From Thermoplasmata archaeon (GTDB lineage Archaea; Thermoplasmatota; Thermoplasmata; GCA-020350865): a stretch of 29,688 nt of DNA. The position numbers were made by a program, and so were the translations under genes. Positions 1 through 7,159 of this stretch are shown here, in pieces; position 1 is the first letter of the stretch; each line of letters begins with the position of its first letter. The notes under the pieces were generated by a model, which saw only the letters and a program-made list of their open reading frames with translations, was not told where the DNA came from and ran no database searches. The stretch covers positions 1,211,324 through 1,241,011 of the forward strand of contig CP070672.1 in NCBI GenBank assembly GCA_020351895.1, given 5' to 3'.

Positions 1-214
1 CATAGATAATTATCGTAGGGTATTAAAAGTAAAAAAGGAATCGGGGATGAATTATGAAGAGGGGGCGATTTATTTAGAACTTGGATTGGTGTACAAGAAA
101 AAAGGTGACATTGAAGAGGCAAAAAAGAATTTCAACAAGGCAATCGATATTTTTGATTATTTCAATCTAGACAGAAGAATAGAGAATGTGAAAAAAGAAC
201 TTAAGGGATTATGA
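1..214 (+). CDS. TPR-repeat protein, C-terminal fragment
   Basis: The reading frame is open from base 2 and closes with TGA at 212-214, giving about 70 C-terminal residues of a protein that begins outside the window. The peptide contains a recognisable tetratricopeptide helix pair: an A helix (YEEGAIYLELGLVYKKKGD) and a B helix (EEAKKNFNKAIDIFDYF), followed by a short charged tail. TPRs are protein-protein interaction scaffolds; no catalytic domain is visible in this piece. It is followed 45 nt later by a Ras-like GTPase that has its own TATA-like element, so co-transcription is not certain. The function of the whole protein cannot be stated from this fragment. Confidence 0.8.
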   Translation, partial: IDNYRRVLKVKKESGMNYEEGAIYLELGLVYKKKGDIEEAKKNFNKAIDIFDYFNLDRRIENVKKELKGL

Positions 215-233
215 AGATGTTCATTTATTATCA

Positions 234-241
234 TTATAAAT
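234..241 (+). promoter_or_regulatory. TATA-like element of GTPase 1
   Basis: TTATAAAT lies 19-26 nt upstream of the ATG at 260. This spacing would put the transcript start at or very near the start codon. A GGGGTGA stretch at 243-249 could also serve as a ribosome-binding site if transcription comes from further upstream. Confidence 0.45.
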
Positions 242-259
242 CGGGGTGAAAAATCTCCC

Positions 260-1129
260 ATGAAGAAGAAGATCGTATTGCTTGGAGACAGCGCCATTGG
301 CAAAACAAGCCTAATTCGAAGGTATGTGTTCGATCAGTTCGAGGACTCTTACATAGCCACAATCGGAAGCAAGGTCACAATGAAGGAGTTGAAGATCAAA
401 AGACCCAATAGAAATGTGGATCTCACATTCATGATCTGGGACCTCATTGGTAGGGAGGGGTACCATGCACTGCATGCAAGAACCTTTGTTGGAGTCCACG
501 GCGCTATTTTGGTTGCGGATCTGACGAGGAAGGAGACACTTGAAAATCTTGAGCGGTACTGGATACCGTTCTTGTTCAAGGTCGTGGATGAGGTACCATT
601 GGTATTTGTCTGCAACAAATCTGATTTGAAGGAAGATTACGAGTTCGATCCTGATGAATTGGTGGACATAGCGAAAAGATACAACGGCCATGTGGAAAAG
701 GTGCTTCCTTCCGGTGTAAAACCCAACTACTCGACAAGTGCCAAAGACGGAAGCAATGTGGATAGGTCTTTTGAAAGCCTTGGACATCTAATGCTGTCTT
801 CTAAAGAACTCAAAGATCCTGTAAAAGAACTATATGAGGGCATTGTGGCCGCGGGAATAAGAAGAACAACTGACAAGACCGAGCCAATCGGAGCATTGGA
901 CGAGATCATAGTGGACTTCTGCGAGGGTTTTGAGGATTCCAGGCTATCCATGATGATTTTGCGTCAGGAATTTGCCAGGGCCAGTCTAGACATAAGCAAC
1001 CCGACAAAGAGCGGAATTCTCAGGGTCGTGGAGTATCTAGCAGAGGCCGAGAACGAGTTCAAGGATGAGGAAACAGTGCTTTCCAACCTCGAAAGAAGAA
1101 TGAAATGGGCCAGGAATGTGGGGGATTGA
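260..1129 (+). CDS. Ras/Rab-like small GTPase with C-terminal extension
   Basis: A 289-residue protein whose first ~175 residues are a Ras-superfamily G domain. The P-loop GDSAIGKTS is at residues 9-17, the switch I Thr is T34 (TIG), the G3 motif is WDLIG (60-64), NKSD is at 119-122 and TSAK at 159-162. The position equivalent to Ras Gln61 is Arg (DLIGRE), so intrinsic hydrolysis is probably altered. Residues ~180-289 form an extra, probably helical, charged extension that I do not recognise; ordinary Ras-like proteins end near residue 180-200. No lipidation motif is seen. GTPase 2 (11342-11923) is a close paralogue over the G domain. It probably acts as a GTP-dependent switch; its partner is unknown. 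The upstream TPR gene and downstream ribbon-helix-helix gene give no firm clue. Confidence 0.88.
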   Translation: MKKKIVLLGDSAIGKTSLIRRYVFDQFEDSYIATIGSKVTMKELKIKRPNRNVDLTFMIWDLIGREGYHALHARTFVGVHGAILVADLTRKETLENLERYWIPFLFKVVDEVPLVFVCNKSDLKEDYEFDPDELVDIAKRYNGHVEKVLPSGVKPNYSTSAKDGSNVDRSFESLGHLMLSSKELKDPVKELYEGIVAAGIRRTTDKTEPIGALDEIIVDFCEGFEDSRLSMMILRQEFARASLDISNPTKSGILRVVEYLAEAENEFKDEETVLSNLERRMKWARNVGD

Positions 1130-1135
1130 GGCCTA

Positions 1136-1157
1136 TTTTTACCCAGAACCTTTTTTT
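1136..1157 (+). terminator. Oligo-T terminator after GTPase 1
   Basis: Two T runs (T5 at 1136-1140 and T7 at 1151-1157) follow the TGA at 1127-1129 directly. No hairpin is seen, which fits archaeal oligo-T termination. Confidence 0.5.
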
Positions 1158-1198
1158 AGTTGTACATGATTCCCCATTTAGTGTGTTGAGGTGGGCAT

Positions 1199-1393
1199 AT
1201 GACGGTTGAGGGAAAGTACACCAAGACTCTGAAGGTGAGAATCGACCCCGAGCTTTATGAGAACGTGAAGAATGAGGCCAAGAAACTTGACACTGATATC
1301 TCGACTTATGTACGGTGGTGCATACAAACTGGTTTGTACCTGGAGGATCTGAACTCGTTTATAAGATCCAAGAGCGGGGAAATCATCAAATGA
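1199..1393 (+). CDS. Small ribbon-helix-helix (CopG/Arc-like) protein
   Basis: A 64-residue protein. A basic beta strand (TKTLKVRIDPELYENV) leads into helix A (VKNEAKKL), a turn (DTDIS) and helix B (TYVRWCIQTGLYL), which is the ribbon-helix-helix pattern of dimeric DNA-binding proteins. GAGGTG at 1188-1193 precedes the ATG by 5 nt and fixes the start. Such proteins act as transcriptional repressors or as antitoxins. No toxin-like gene follows: the next gene is a secreted propeller 236 bp downstream. A self- or neighbour-regulator is therefore more likely than a toxin-antitoxin pair. The inverted repeat at 1560-1581 is a possible target, but that link is only inference. Confidence 0.75.
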   Translation: MTVEGKYTKTLKVRIDPELYENVKNEAKKLDTDISTYVRWCIQTGLYLEDLNSFIRSKSGEIIK

Positions 1394-1458
1394 GGCTAAT
1401 TTTGGATTAGGTGTATGCTTTTAAAATAATGATTTTAAAATAGATGCTCATTTATGAA

Positions 1459-1474
1459 TTTTTGTTTTACTTTT
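1459..1474 (+). terminator. T-rich terminator after the ribbon-helix-helix gene
   Basis: Three T runs (1459-1463, 1465-1468, 1471-1474) lie about 65 nt after the stop codon at 1393. They are preceded by two copies of ATTTTAAAAT-like sequence at about 1425-1442. The termination role is inferred from the T-richness only. Confidence 0.35.
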
Positions 1475-1559
1475 CAGGAACATAAACCATAATGTGTATA
1501 TTCTGGAAGGAAGATAGAGAGGGAACAGGGTAACCATTCCTCAAAAAACATCCAAAGAC

Positions 1560-1592
1560 TTGTGGCCACATGTAGCCACAAAGATATTTATT
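1560..1592 (+). promoter_or_regulatory. Operator-like inverted repeat abutting a TATA box
   Basis: A perfect 7-bp inverted repeat, TTGTGGC (1560-1566) and GCCACAA (1575-1581), has an 8-nt spacer. It sits directly upstream of an A/T-rich TATA candidate, ATATTTATT (1584-1592). From there a transcript start near 1614 is expected, just before the GAGGAAGTGA ribosome site and the ATG at 1630. An element covering the BRE/TATA region is well placed to block or help TBP/TFB binding, so it is probably a regulator site for the secreted propeller gene. Confidence 0.5.
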
Positions 1593-1629
1593 GTACATAG
1601 ATATTGTAATTTAGCGAGGAAGTGACAAT

Positions 1630-2721
1630 ATGAAGAAAAAAACGGCAATATGTGTGTGCTTGCTTATGGTGTGTTGCTTGTTTGTATCATCCACAGTTGT
1701 AGTGGCACCCAAACCTGACAAACCGCCCAAGCCACCACCTGGCGGAGATGATACACCATCCGGAACCCTCTATTTCAGATATGATGACGGATCAGGCAAT
1801 GCAGTATGGACAATGAAGGCTGATGGTTCAGAGAAAACGAAATTAGCTGTGGAGCCTGGCCTGGACCACCATTACGACTCCTACACCTATAATTTCGGGG
1901 AGCTCAGCCACCTAAAACACAACGACCACTATTGGTTCCTTCGATTCGAAGTGATCGATGGCGAATACTACCCTGATGGACTTCCAAGAAGGGAAGCCTT
2001 CGTGGTCCGGGATGATAATAATCTAAAGGTACAGATGACCTATGATCCCACACTGGCATCCAACCATCGGGATCTTGGAGCATACTGGGCTCCAGACGAC
2101 TCATTTATATCATGGGGTGCCAAGAAATGGGTCTTTGACGGTAATGAATGGTACCTTGATGATACTCAGGCCGGAGTCTTTACAGCGCATGTCAACTATG
2201 ACGGGGCTACAGGAGATATAATAGGGGCACAGGCACCTTCTCTCATCTGGTGGACTGAGCTTCGGCTTAATACCGATGGCTACTGGCATCCTAGAACCGG
2301 TCACAATCACGACTGGGCACCTGATGCATCAGCGTTCTGCTGGCAAAGAGGCGGCATCCAAGTCGTGGATCTGGTTGCTAATATCGAGACACACATTGGA
2401 GGCGGATACACACCGCGGTGGTCTCCTGACGGTTCCAAGATCGCATTTATAAATAGTGGTCTTAGGACGATCAATCCCGATGGATCAGACGAGCAGATAA
2501 TAGTGGAAGCGGAAAGTACAAGGAGGGTATGGAAGTATGTCGGGAATCCCAGGTGGTCACCTGACAGTCTGCACATAAGTTATAATTATCGGGAATTTAA
2601 TCCCTCAAAAATGACCAGCAAATATTGGATCTGCAGGGTCGAAGCAACTGGCGGGAGAATAACGAAAATGACAAATGACCTTCCCACTGAGATATACAAG
2701 GGAAATACGGACTGGCGGTAA
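1630..2721 (+). CDS. Secreted TolB/PD40-like beta-propeller protein
   Basis: A 363-residue protein. The N terminus is a signal peptide (MKKK then a hydrophobic core to about residue 26, VVVA), followed by a Pro/Lys-rich linker (PKPDKPPKPPP) typical of exported archaeal proteins. The mature part holds PD40/TolB-like blades: an opening blade with WTMKADGSEKT (~60-70), a blade with WAPDDSFISW (~155), one with WAPDASAFCW (~235) and the classic WSPDGSKIAF (~264) and WSPDSLHISY (~310). The spacing suggests a complete small propeller of five to six blades. Such domains usually bind proteins or carbohydrates; there is no catalytic motif. It is a single-gene unit with its own promoter/operator upstream and a hairpin terminator downstream. 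Confidence 0.8.
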   Translation: MKKKTAICVCLLMVCCLFVSSTVVVAPKPDKPPKPPPGGDDTPSGTLYFRYDDGSGNAVWTMKADGSEKTKLAVEPGLDHHYDSYTYNFGELSHLKHNDHYWFLRFEVIDGEYYPDGLPRREAFVVRDDNNLKVQMTYDPTLASNHRDLGAYWAPDDSFISWGAKKWVFDGNEWYLDDTQAGVFTAHVNYDGATGDIIGAQAPSLIWWTELRLNTDGYWHPRTGHNHDWAPDASAFCWQRGGIQVVDLVANIETHIGGGYTPRWSPDGSKIAFINSGLRTINPDGSDEQIIVEAESTRRVWKYVGNPRWSPDSLHISYNYREFNPSKMTSKYWICRVEATGGRITKMTNDLPTEIYKGNTDWR

Positions 2722-2777
2722 AAGAGCATACTAGCAAGTAATCTGAATAAACAATAAAATTGAGAAAAAAACATATT

Positions 2778-2812
2778 GAAGAGCAAACAGCTCTTCCCTT
2801 TTTATTTATTTT
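2778..2812 (+). terminator. Hairpin plus T-tract terminator
   Basis: GAAGAGC (2778-2784) and GCTCTTC (2790-2796) form a perfect 7-bp stem with a 5-nt AAACA loop. The stem is followed by CC and a T-rich tract at 2799-2812. It lies 57 nt after the propeller gene stop. Its layout matches a bacterial-type intrinsic terminator, although in archaea the T tract alone may suffice. Confidence 0.7.
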
Positions 2813-2856
2813 ATTCTTCGGACAGTTAGTATGCTATATCCCCAAAACAAAAACCC

Positions 2857-2865
2857 TTATATTAA
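2857..2865 (+). promoter_or_regulatory. TATA-like element of the flavoenzyme operon
   Basis: TTATATTAA lies about 60 nt upstream of the ATG at 2926, predicting a start near 2886 and a leader of about 40 nt that contains the GGGGGAG ribosome site at 2911-2917. Confidence 0.4.
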
Positions 2866-2925
2866 CCTAGTCTATTTACGGAAACACCAAAGAAACCTGA
2901 CGATAGATTCGGGGGAGTGTTTGTT

Positions 2926-4908
2926 ATGGCTTCCGATAGAAAATGGGATTATTCAAAGTATCCAGGCTCTGAAAAGTACCCGCACCTTTTCAAACCGATT
3001 AAGATAGGGGCAATAAAGGTTCCCAACAGGATCAAGTACGCAGCAACAGAGGACAACCTGAACCAGCACGATGGTTTTGTCACGGACGCTGATGTGGCCT
3101 ATATCAGAGAAAGGGCAAAGGGGGTTGTGGGTGGAATCTGCACAATCCAGGGAGTGTACATGGACCCAAAAGGGGAAGGGCAGGGTTATGTGGGTCAGGC
3201 TGCTGCATATGACGATAAATTTATACCGGGTTTGAAGAGACTTTCAGATGCAATTCATGAGGAAGGGGCATTCTCAAATTACCAGCTCATGCACTGTGGA
3301 AGGGTCGGTGGAGTGGATTTACCATACTGCGTTGGTCCCTCAAAAATTCCACAAAGACTCAGGGTATTCAAACCCGTTAAGGAGATGAGCAAGGAAGATA
3401 TCGAGACCTGCATAAAGGAGCACGCAGATGCAACGAGAAGGGGACTTGAAGCTGGATTCGATATTATGGAGATCTCGGGGATTGTGGGTTACCTGGTATC
3501 CAATTTTCTTTCTGCATATACAAACAGAAGAACAGACGAATACGGTGGTGATATAGAAGGCCGCTGCACGTTCATGGTGAAGATAATAGAGGCTGTCCGT
3601 GATGTGTGTGGAAAGGAAGTGCCAATCATAATCCGCTTATGCGCAGAAGAGCTTCTAGATGATGTGGGAGGAAACACACCAGAGGAATCCATGGTGACCT
3701 ACAAGCTGGCTGAAAAGGCAGGAGTGGACTGTCTCAGCGTCACACAAGGATGGCAGGAATCCAGTGTTCCTGTGATTTCCAGAGATATTCCCCAGGGTAC
3801 CTGGCTTTACAATGCAAAGCGAGCCAAGGAAACAGTAAGTGTACCTGTGTCCATGGCCTACAGGCTTTTCTTGCCTGAACTCCCCAACAAAGCCATCGAA
3901 GACGGAATTCTCGACATCTGGGAGATGTGCAGGCCAATGATAGCAGACCCTCTGATGCCCAAGAAGGTTCTTGAGGGAAGAGAGGAGGATATCAGGCCCT
4001 GCGTTGCATGCAACCTATGTCTGGCGAGATTATTCAGAGACGCGCCAATGACTTGTTACGTTAATCCGGTATGTGCACATGAGTGGGATCCAAAATGGCA
4101 GATCATGCCCACTGAGATGGACAAGAAGGTCATGATAGTAGGAGCAGGGCCAGCAGGACTAGAATGCGCGGCAGCCGCTGCACAAAGAGGCCATGAGGTT
4201 CACGTTTATGACAAGAACGAGAAGCTTGGAGGGCAGTTGATTCAGGCTTCCTTAGCACCCTATGGTGATGAGGAATTATTCGGTGTAATAGATTTTTTAA
4301 AAGCCCAATGCGAAAAGGCTGGTGTGGAATTTCATATGGGCACCACTGTAACACCAGAACTAATGGAAGAGGAGATACCCGATACAGTTGTAATTGCTAC
4401 AGGTGCTAAATTTAGACCCGAACCCATCCCAGGACACGACAGTAAAAAGGTTGTGAACGTATTGGATGTACTGGAAGGAAAGGCTGACGTGGGTGATAGG
4501 GTTCTGATCTGGGGCGGTAAGAAACCAGGCATTGCAGTTGCACTGGATCTTGTCAAGAAAGGTAAGAAGGTATCTTTAGTAAGCCAGGAGAGGAAGGTGG
4601 GTAAGGATGTCAATCCTTCTTTTGTATGGAGGTACATAAAATACCTCCACGATGCAGGAGTGAGGGTGTATAAGAACAGCACCTTGGAGGAGATTACAGA
4701 TTCAGGGGCCGTGGTTTCTGCTCTTCACGATACAAAGATTCCAGTTACTGCTGACACAATAATCTATGCAGAGAGGGAACCTATTGTGGATCTAAAAGAT
4801 GCGGCAAAGGAGCAGAATATAGAGACCCATGTAATAGGCGATGCCCTGGTGCCACGCACCCTTTCAAATGCGCTTCATGATGGTTACAGAACCGGAATTA
4901 GGATATGA
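2926..4908 (+). CDS. FMN/Fe-S/FAD oxidoreductase of the 2,4-dienoyl-CoA reductase / enoate reductase family
   Basis: A 660-residue protein, the usual length for the FadH/BaiH/TMADH-like family. Residues ~15-345 are an Old Yellow Enzyme TIM barrel binding FMN (QLMHCGR ~120; NRRTDEYGG ~200). A [4Fe-4S] site follows with Cys359, 362, 365 and 377 (CX2CX2CX11C, one residue shorter than the common CX2CX3CX11C). The FAD Rossmann motif GAGPAG is at 406-411, and a second nucleotide-binding domain lies near 500. The family passes electrons from NAD(P)H through FAD and Fe-S to FMN to reduce enoates or enoyl-CoAs. The usual barrel segment EIHGAHGYL reads EISGIVGYL here, losing both His, so the substrate may differ. 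GGGGGAG at 2911-2917 favours the ATG at 2926 over a GTG at 2917. It leads a three-gene set with the two genes that follow. Confidence 0.88.
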   Translation: MASDRKWDYSKYPGSEKYPHLFKPIKIGAIKVPNRIKYAATEDNLNQHDGFVTDADVAYIRERAKGVVGGICTIQGVYMDPKGEGQGYVGQAAAYDDKFIPGLKRLSDAIHEEGAFSNYQLMHCGRVGGVDLPYCVGPSKIPQRLRVFKPVKEMSKEDIETCIKEHADATRRGLEAGFDIMEISGIVGYLVSNFLSAYTNRRTDEYGGDIEGRCTFMVKIIEAVRDVCGKEVPIIIRLCAEELLDDVGGNTPEESMVTYKLAEKAGVDCLSVTQGWQESSVPVISRDIPQGTWLYNAKRAKETVSVPVSMAYRLFLPELPNKAIEDGILDIWEMCRPMIADPLMPKKVLEGREEDIRPCVACNLCLARLFRDAPMTCYVNPVCAHEWDPKWQIMPTEMDKKVMIVGAGPAGLECAAAAAQRGHEVHVYDKNEKLGGQLIQASLAPYGDEELFGVIDFLKAQCEKAGVEFHMGTTVTPELMEEEIPDTVVIATGAKFRPEPIPGHDSKKVVNVLDVLEGKADVGDRVLIWGGKKPGIAVALDLVKKGKKVSLVSQERKVGKDVNPSFVWRYIKYLHDAGVRVYKNSTLEEITDSGAVVSALHDTKIPVTADTIIYAEREPIVDLKDAAKEQNIETHVIGDALVPRTLSNALHDGYRTGIRI

Positions 4909-4921
4909 GGATGGTGTAAAA

Positions 4922-5449
4922 ATGCAGGTTGATTCCGAAAAAGAGATAAGAAAGCTTGCAAACAAGTTCGAGGCCCTGGGAAACATAACCAGGGCAACAT
5001 GGTACGAATGGCGTGAGGCCGCAATTGAAACTTCAAGACCTGAATTCTCACCCTTGGATCTGGTGCTCAAGGCCTGGGAGGTGGTGGGACACGACACAGC
5101 CAAGGCGTACTTCACTATGCTGGATGTGTCCAAAGATACCTATATCAAGGATATAGCACAATGCATAGTAAACAGCTCCACAATGATGGGCGAGGATGCT
5201 AAATTGGTACCCGGGGAGAACGAGGACGAAATCTACGTTCAATGGGACCGCTGCCCATGGCCCGAATTCGCAAGACGCTACGGTGCTCCGATGGAGGAGG
5301 ATGTCCAGGGCTGTGACATGTGGTTTCAGACGGTAATAAAGGACATAAACGAGCTTTTCAACACGAATGTCAAGCTTGAGACATTGAAGGCCATCCCGAG
5401 AGGAGATAGGGTGTGCTTAAGACGTATCTCAATGGAGAGGAAGAAATAG
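4922..5449 (+). CDS. L-2-amino-thiazoline-4-carboxylate hydrolase-like protein
   Basis: A 175-residue protein. Its C-terminal half has the features I associate with the ATC-hydrolase-like family: CPWPEFARRYG (~116), GCDMWFQ (~136), then a strand pair ending in LKAIPRGDRVCLRR. The N-terminal part is helical (EIRKLANKFEALGNITRATWYEW). The start is set at the ATG 4922, 13 nt after the flavoenzyme stop, with GAGGATGGTG in front; an upstream ATG at 4841 would overlap the flavoenzyme by 68 nt and lacks such a site. Family members are often found next to redox enzymes and many are probably not true ATC hydrolases. Its fixed place between a flavoenzyme and a ferredoxin suggests a role in that redox set, possibly handling a CoA or thiol substrate; this is inference. 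Confidence 0.6.
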   Translation: MQVDSEKEIRKLANKFEALGNITRATWYEWREAAIETSRPEFSPLDLVLKAWEVVGHDTAKAYFTMLDVSKDTYIKDIAQCIVNSSTMMGEDAKLVPGENEDEIYVQWDRCPWPEFARRYGAPMEEDVQGCDMWFQTVIKDINELFNTNVKLETLKAIPRGDRVCLRRISMERKK

Positions 5450-5450
5450 G

Positions 5451-5663
5451 ATGGGTGTTTTTATGGTAGTGGAAGTGGATCATGAAAAATGCAATCTCTG
5501 CGGAACTTATATAGAACCCATTTGCGTTGACAGATGCCCATGTTCTGCAATAAGAATAACAGATAAGAAAATCGAGGTCACTGAATTTCTATGCGAGGAC
5601 TGCAATGAATGCGGATATGCGTGTCCGGACAAGGCGATCACCATCAAGGTTGTGACGTTTTAA
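5451..5663 (+). CDS. Small two-cluster ferredoxin-like protein
   Basis: A 70-residue protein with two [4Fe-4S] motifs. The first is CX2CX7CX3CP (CNLCGTYIEPICVDRCP) with a longer middle gap than the classical CX2CX2CX3CP; the second is the classical CEDCNECGYACP. It begins one base after the previous stop, so it is translationally linked to the flavoenzyme set. A second ATG at 5463 with GGGTG five bases upstream is an alternative start that removes four residues. It probably supplies or accepts electrons for the flavoenzyme encoded two genes upstream. The gapped first cluster resembles ferredoxins in which one cluster has a modified environment, but its potential cannot be judged from sequence. 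Confidence 0.85.
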   Translation: MGVFMVVEVDHEKCNLCGTYIEPICVDRCPCSAIRITDKKIEVTEFLCEDCNECGYACPDKAITIKVVTF

Positions 5664-5688
5664 AGGTCGCAAATTCAAATTCCCGACA

Positions 5689-5704
5689 TAAAAACCAGTT
5701 TTTA
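5689..5704 (+). terminator. Short hairpin / T tract after the ferredoxin gene
   Basis: TAAAAAC (5689-5695) and GTTTTTA (5698-5704) form an A/T-rich 7-bp inverted repeat with only CA between, 25 nt after the ferredoxin stop. A two-base loop cannot close fully, so the T5 run (5699-5703) is the more likely signal. Confidence 0.35.
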
Positions 5705-5747
5705 CTAAATCATGGATTTTAAAAGGTAAAACCTCCCTAACAACAAC

Positions 5748-5756
5748 ATTAATATA
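5748..5756 (+). promoter_or_regulatory. TATA-like element of the ABC exporter operon
   Basis: ATTAATATA lies in the 200-bp gap before the first permease. It predicts a start near 5778 and a leader of roughly 85 nt. No other clear element is seen in the gap. Confidence 0.3.
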
Positions 5757-5863
5757 CCCTCCATTCCATACAAAAAATATTCAAAAATAAGAACGATTTC
5801 AGGGAGCTTATGCCACCGATATCAGAATCGAAAATATCATGAATTTTCCCTTGGAGCCTGAGC

Positions 5864-7147
5864 ATGTACCCCTTAAAGAATTTAAGAAGAAGATCAGCCA
5901 GGACAGTGCTCACCATCTCAGGGGTCTCCCTTGCCATAACGTTGGCCATGATAATGTTCTCAATAAGCGAGGGCATAAGGGAGAGCACTGATGAGATCAT
6001 TGAAAAAAGCGGAATAGAGATTTTGGTCATGCCAAAAGGAGGGGATATCTTCTTCGGAACAGGCGAATTGAAGGATGTGAGAGAGCTCGCCGATGAGATC
6101 AATACCACAAATGAGTATGTGAAGGGTGCATACCCTGTTCTAAGAGAGCGCATGTACATCTCAACAGGGGAAATCAAGGAAGGGGACGAACATCCAAGGG
6201 TCACTAGCATCCTCGCAAAGGGCCTATCAAGGGAAGCAAACGAGGTCTTTGAAACTGCAAAGATAATAGAGGGTACAGGGCTTCCAAACTGGGGCGATCC
6301 ATTCTATGCAAATGGTACCTATGATGGAGGATTCGATTCCCAGAACTTCACCCACGAGATTGTTCTAAGCAGCCCATTAAAAGACTATCTCGATGCAGAT
6401 ATCGGGGATACTGTTTATATCTCTACCCAACTGCCTGTGGAAAGTTTTGATGAATGGCTTGGAAATGCCACATGGTTTTCAGTTAAGGGAATCCGCACCC
6501 AATCTTTCGAGGACGAGGGAGACATGGCGGCCTCTCTTCATCTCAGCGAGCTGCAGTACATCACAGGCAAGTGGGAAAACGATTTAGCCGACATCATCAT
6601 CATAGATCTGTACAATCCATCCAAAGCCAAAGACGTGAAGATGTGGCTTGAAAACGATTTTTCAAGAAAGGACGATATTTCTGCCTTCACCCAAGAAGAT
6701 ATCAGAAAGGAAATCGAGAGATTCACTGTGATCTACAGAGGATTTTCAGAACTTGTTGCAGGTATTACGATAGTCGTCGCCCTTATGTTCGTATCAACTG
6801 TGGTGAGAATATCCGTGATGGAAAGAACAAATGAACTGGCAACTCTAAGAGCATTGGGATTTTCTAGAGTTTCCATAATCAAACTCGTCTTGGCAGAGTC
6901 GGTCCTCATATTAATAATAGGATTCATCATTGGACTAATAATAGGTGGAATCGGTGTTTGGTTAATAAATATCTATGCTGAAAGCGTGGCTCCCGGTCTT
7001 CCACCTGGTTTCGAAATTGCTAAAATCACTCCGGATCTTCTAATAAGAGCTGTGGCTTTTATTATTATTGTAGGTGTCTTGACGGGTCTTAGACCCGCAT
7101 ACTGGGCTTCGCATCTCAACATAGTAGATGGTTTGAAAAGTGAATAA
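5864..7147 (+). CDS. ABC transporter permease, MacB/LolC-FtsX type (1)
   Basis: A 427-residue membrane protein with the MacB/LolCE layout: a cytoplasmic start (MYPLKNLRRRSART), one transmembrane helix at ~15-35, a large extracytoplasmic domain (~40-285, MacB periplasmic-core-like), then three C-terminal helices (~290-312, ~338-365, ~390-412). Between the second and third helices lies the FtsX-family coupling segment MERTNELATLRALGFSRVSI, which contacts the ATPase. Such transporters work by mechanotransmission and move lipoproteins, peptides or antibiotics rather than importing solutes. The next two genes encode a second permease and the ATPase, so the complex is probably a heterodimeric permease with an ATPase dimer. 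The substrate is unknown. Confidence 0.85.
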   Translation: MYPLKNLRRRSARTVLTISGVSLAITLAMIMFSISEGIRESTDEIIEKSGIEILVMPKGGDIFFGTGELKDVRELADEINTTNEYVKGAYPVLRERMYISTGEIKEGDEHPRVTSILAKGLSREANEVFETAKIIEGTGLPNWGDPFYANGTYDGGFDSQNFTHEIVLSSPLKDYLDADIGDTVYISTQLPVESFDEWLGNATWFSVKGIRTQSFEDEGDMAASLHLSELQYITGKWENDLADIIIIDLYNPSKAKDVKMWLENDFSRKDDISAFTQEDIRKEIERFTVIYRGFSELVAGITIVVALMFVSTVVRISVMERTNELATLRALGFSRVSIIKLVLAESVLILIIGFIIGLIIGGIGVWLINIYAESVAPGLPPGFEIAKITPDLLIRAVAFIIIVGVLTGLRPAYWASHLNIVDGLKSE

Positions 7148-7159
7148 TAAGTGAATATT

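Noticed and set aside
1199..1393. Ribbon-helix-helix gene as an antitoxin of a toxin-antitoxin pair
   Set aside because: No small toxin-like frame lies next to it; the next gene is a secreted propeller with its own promoter.
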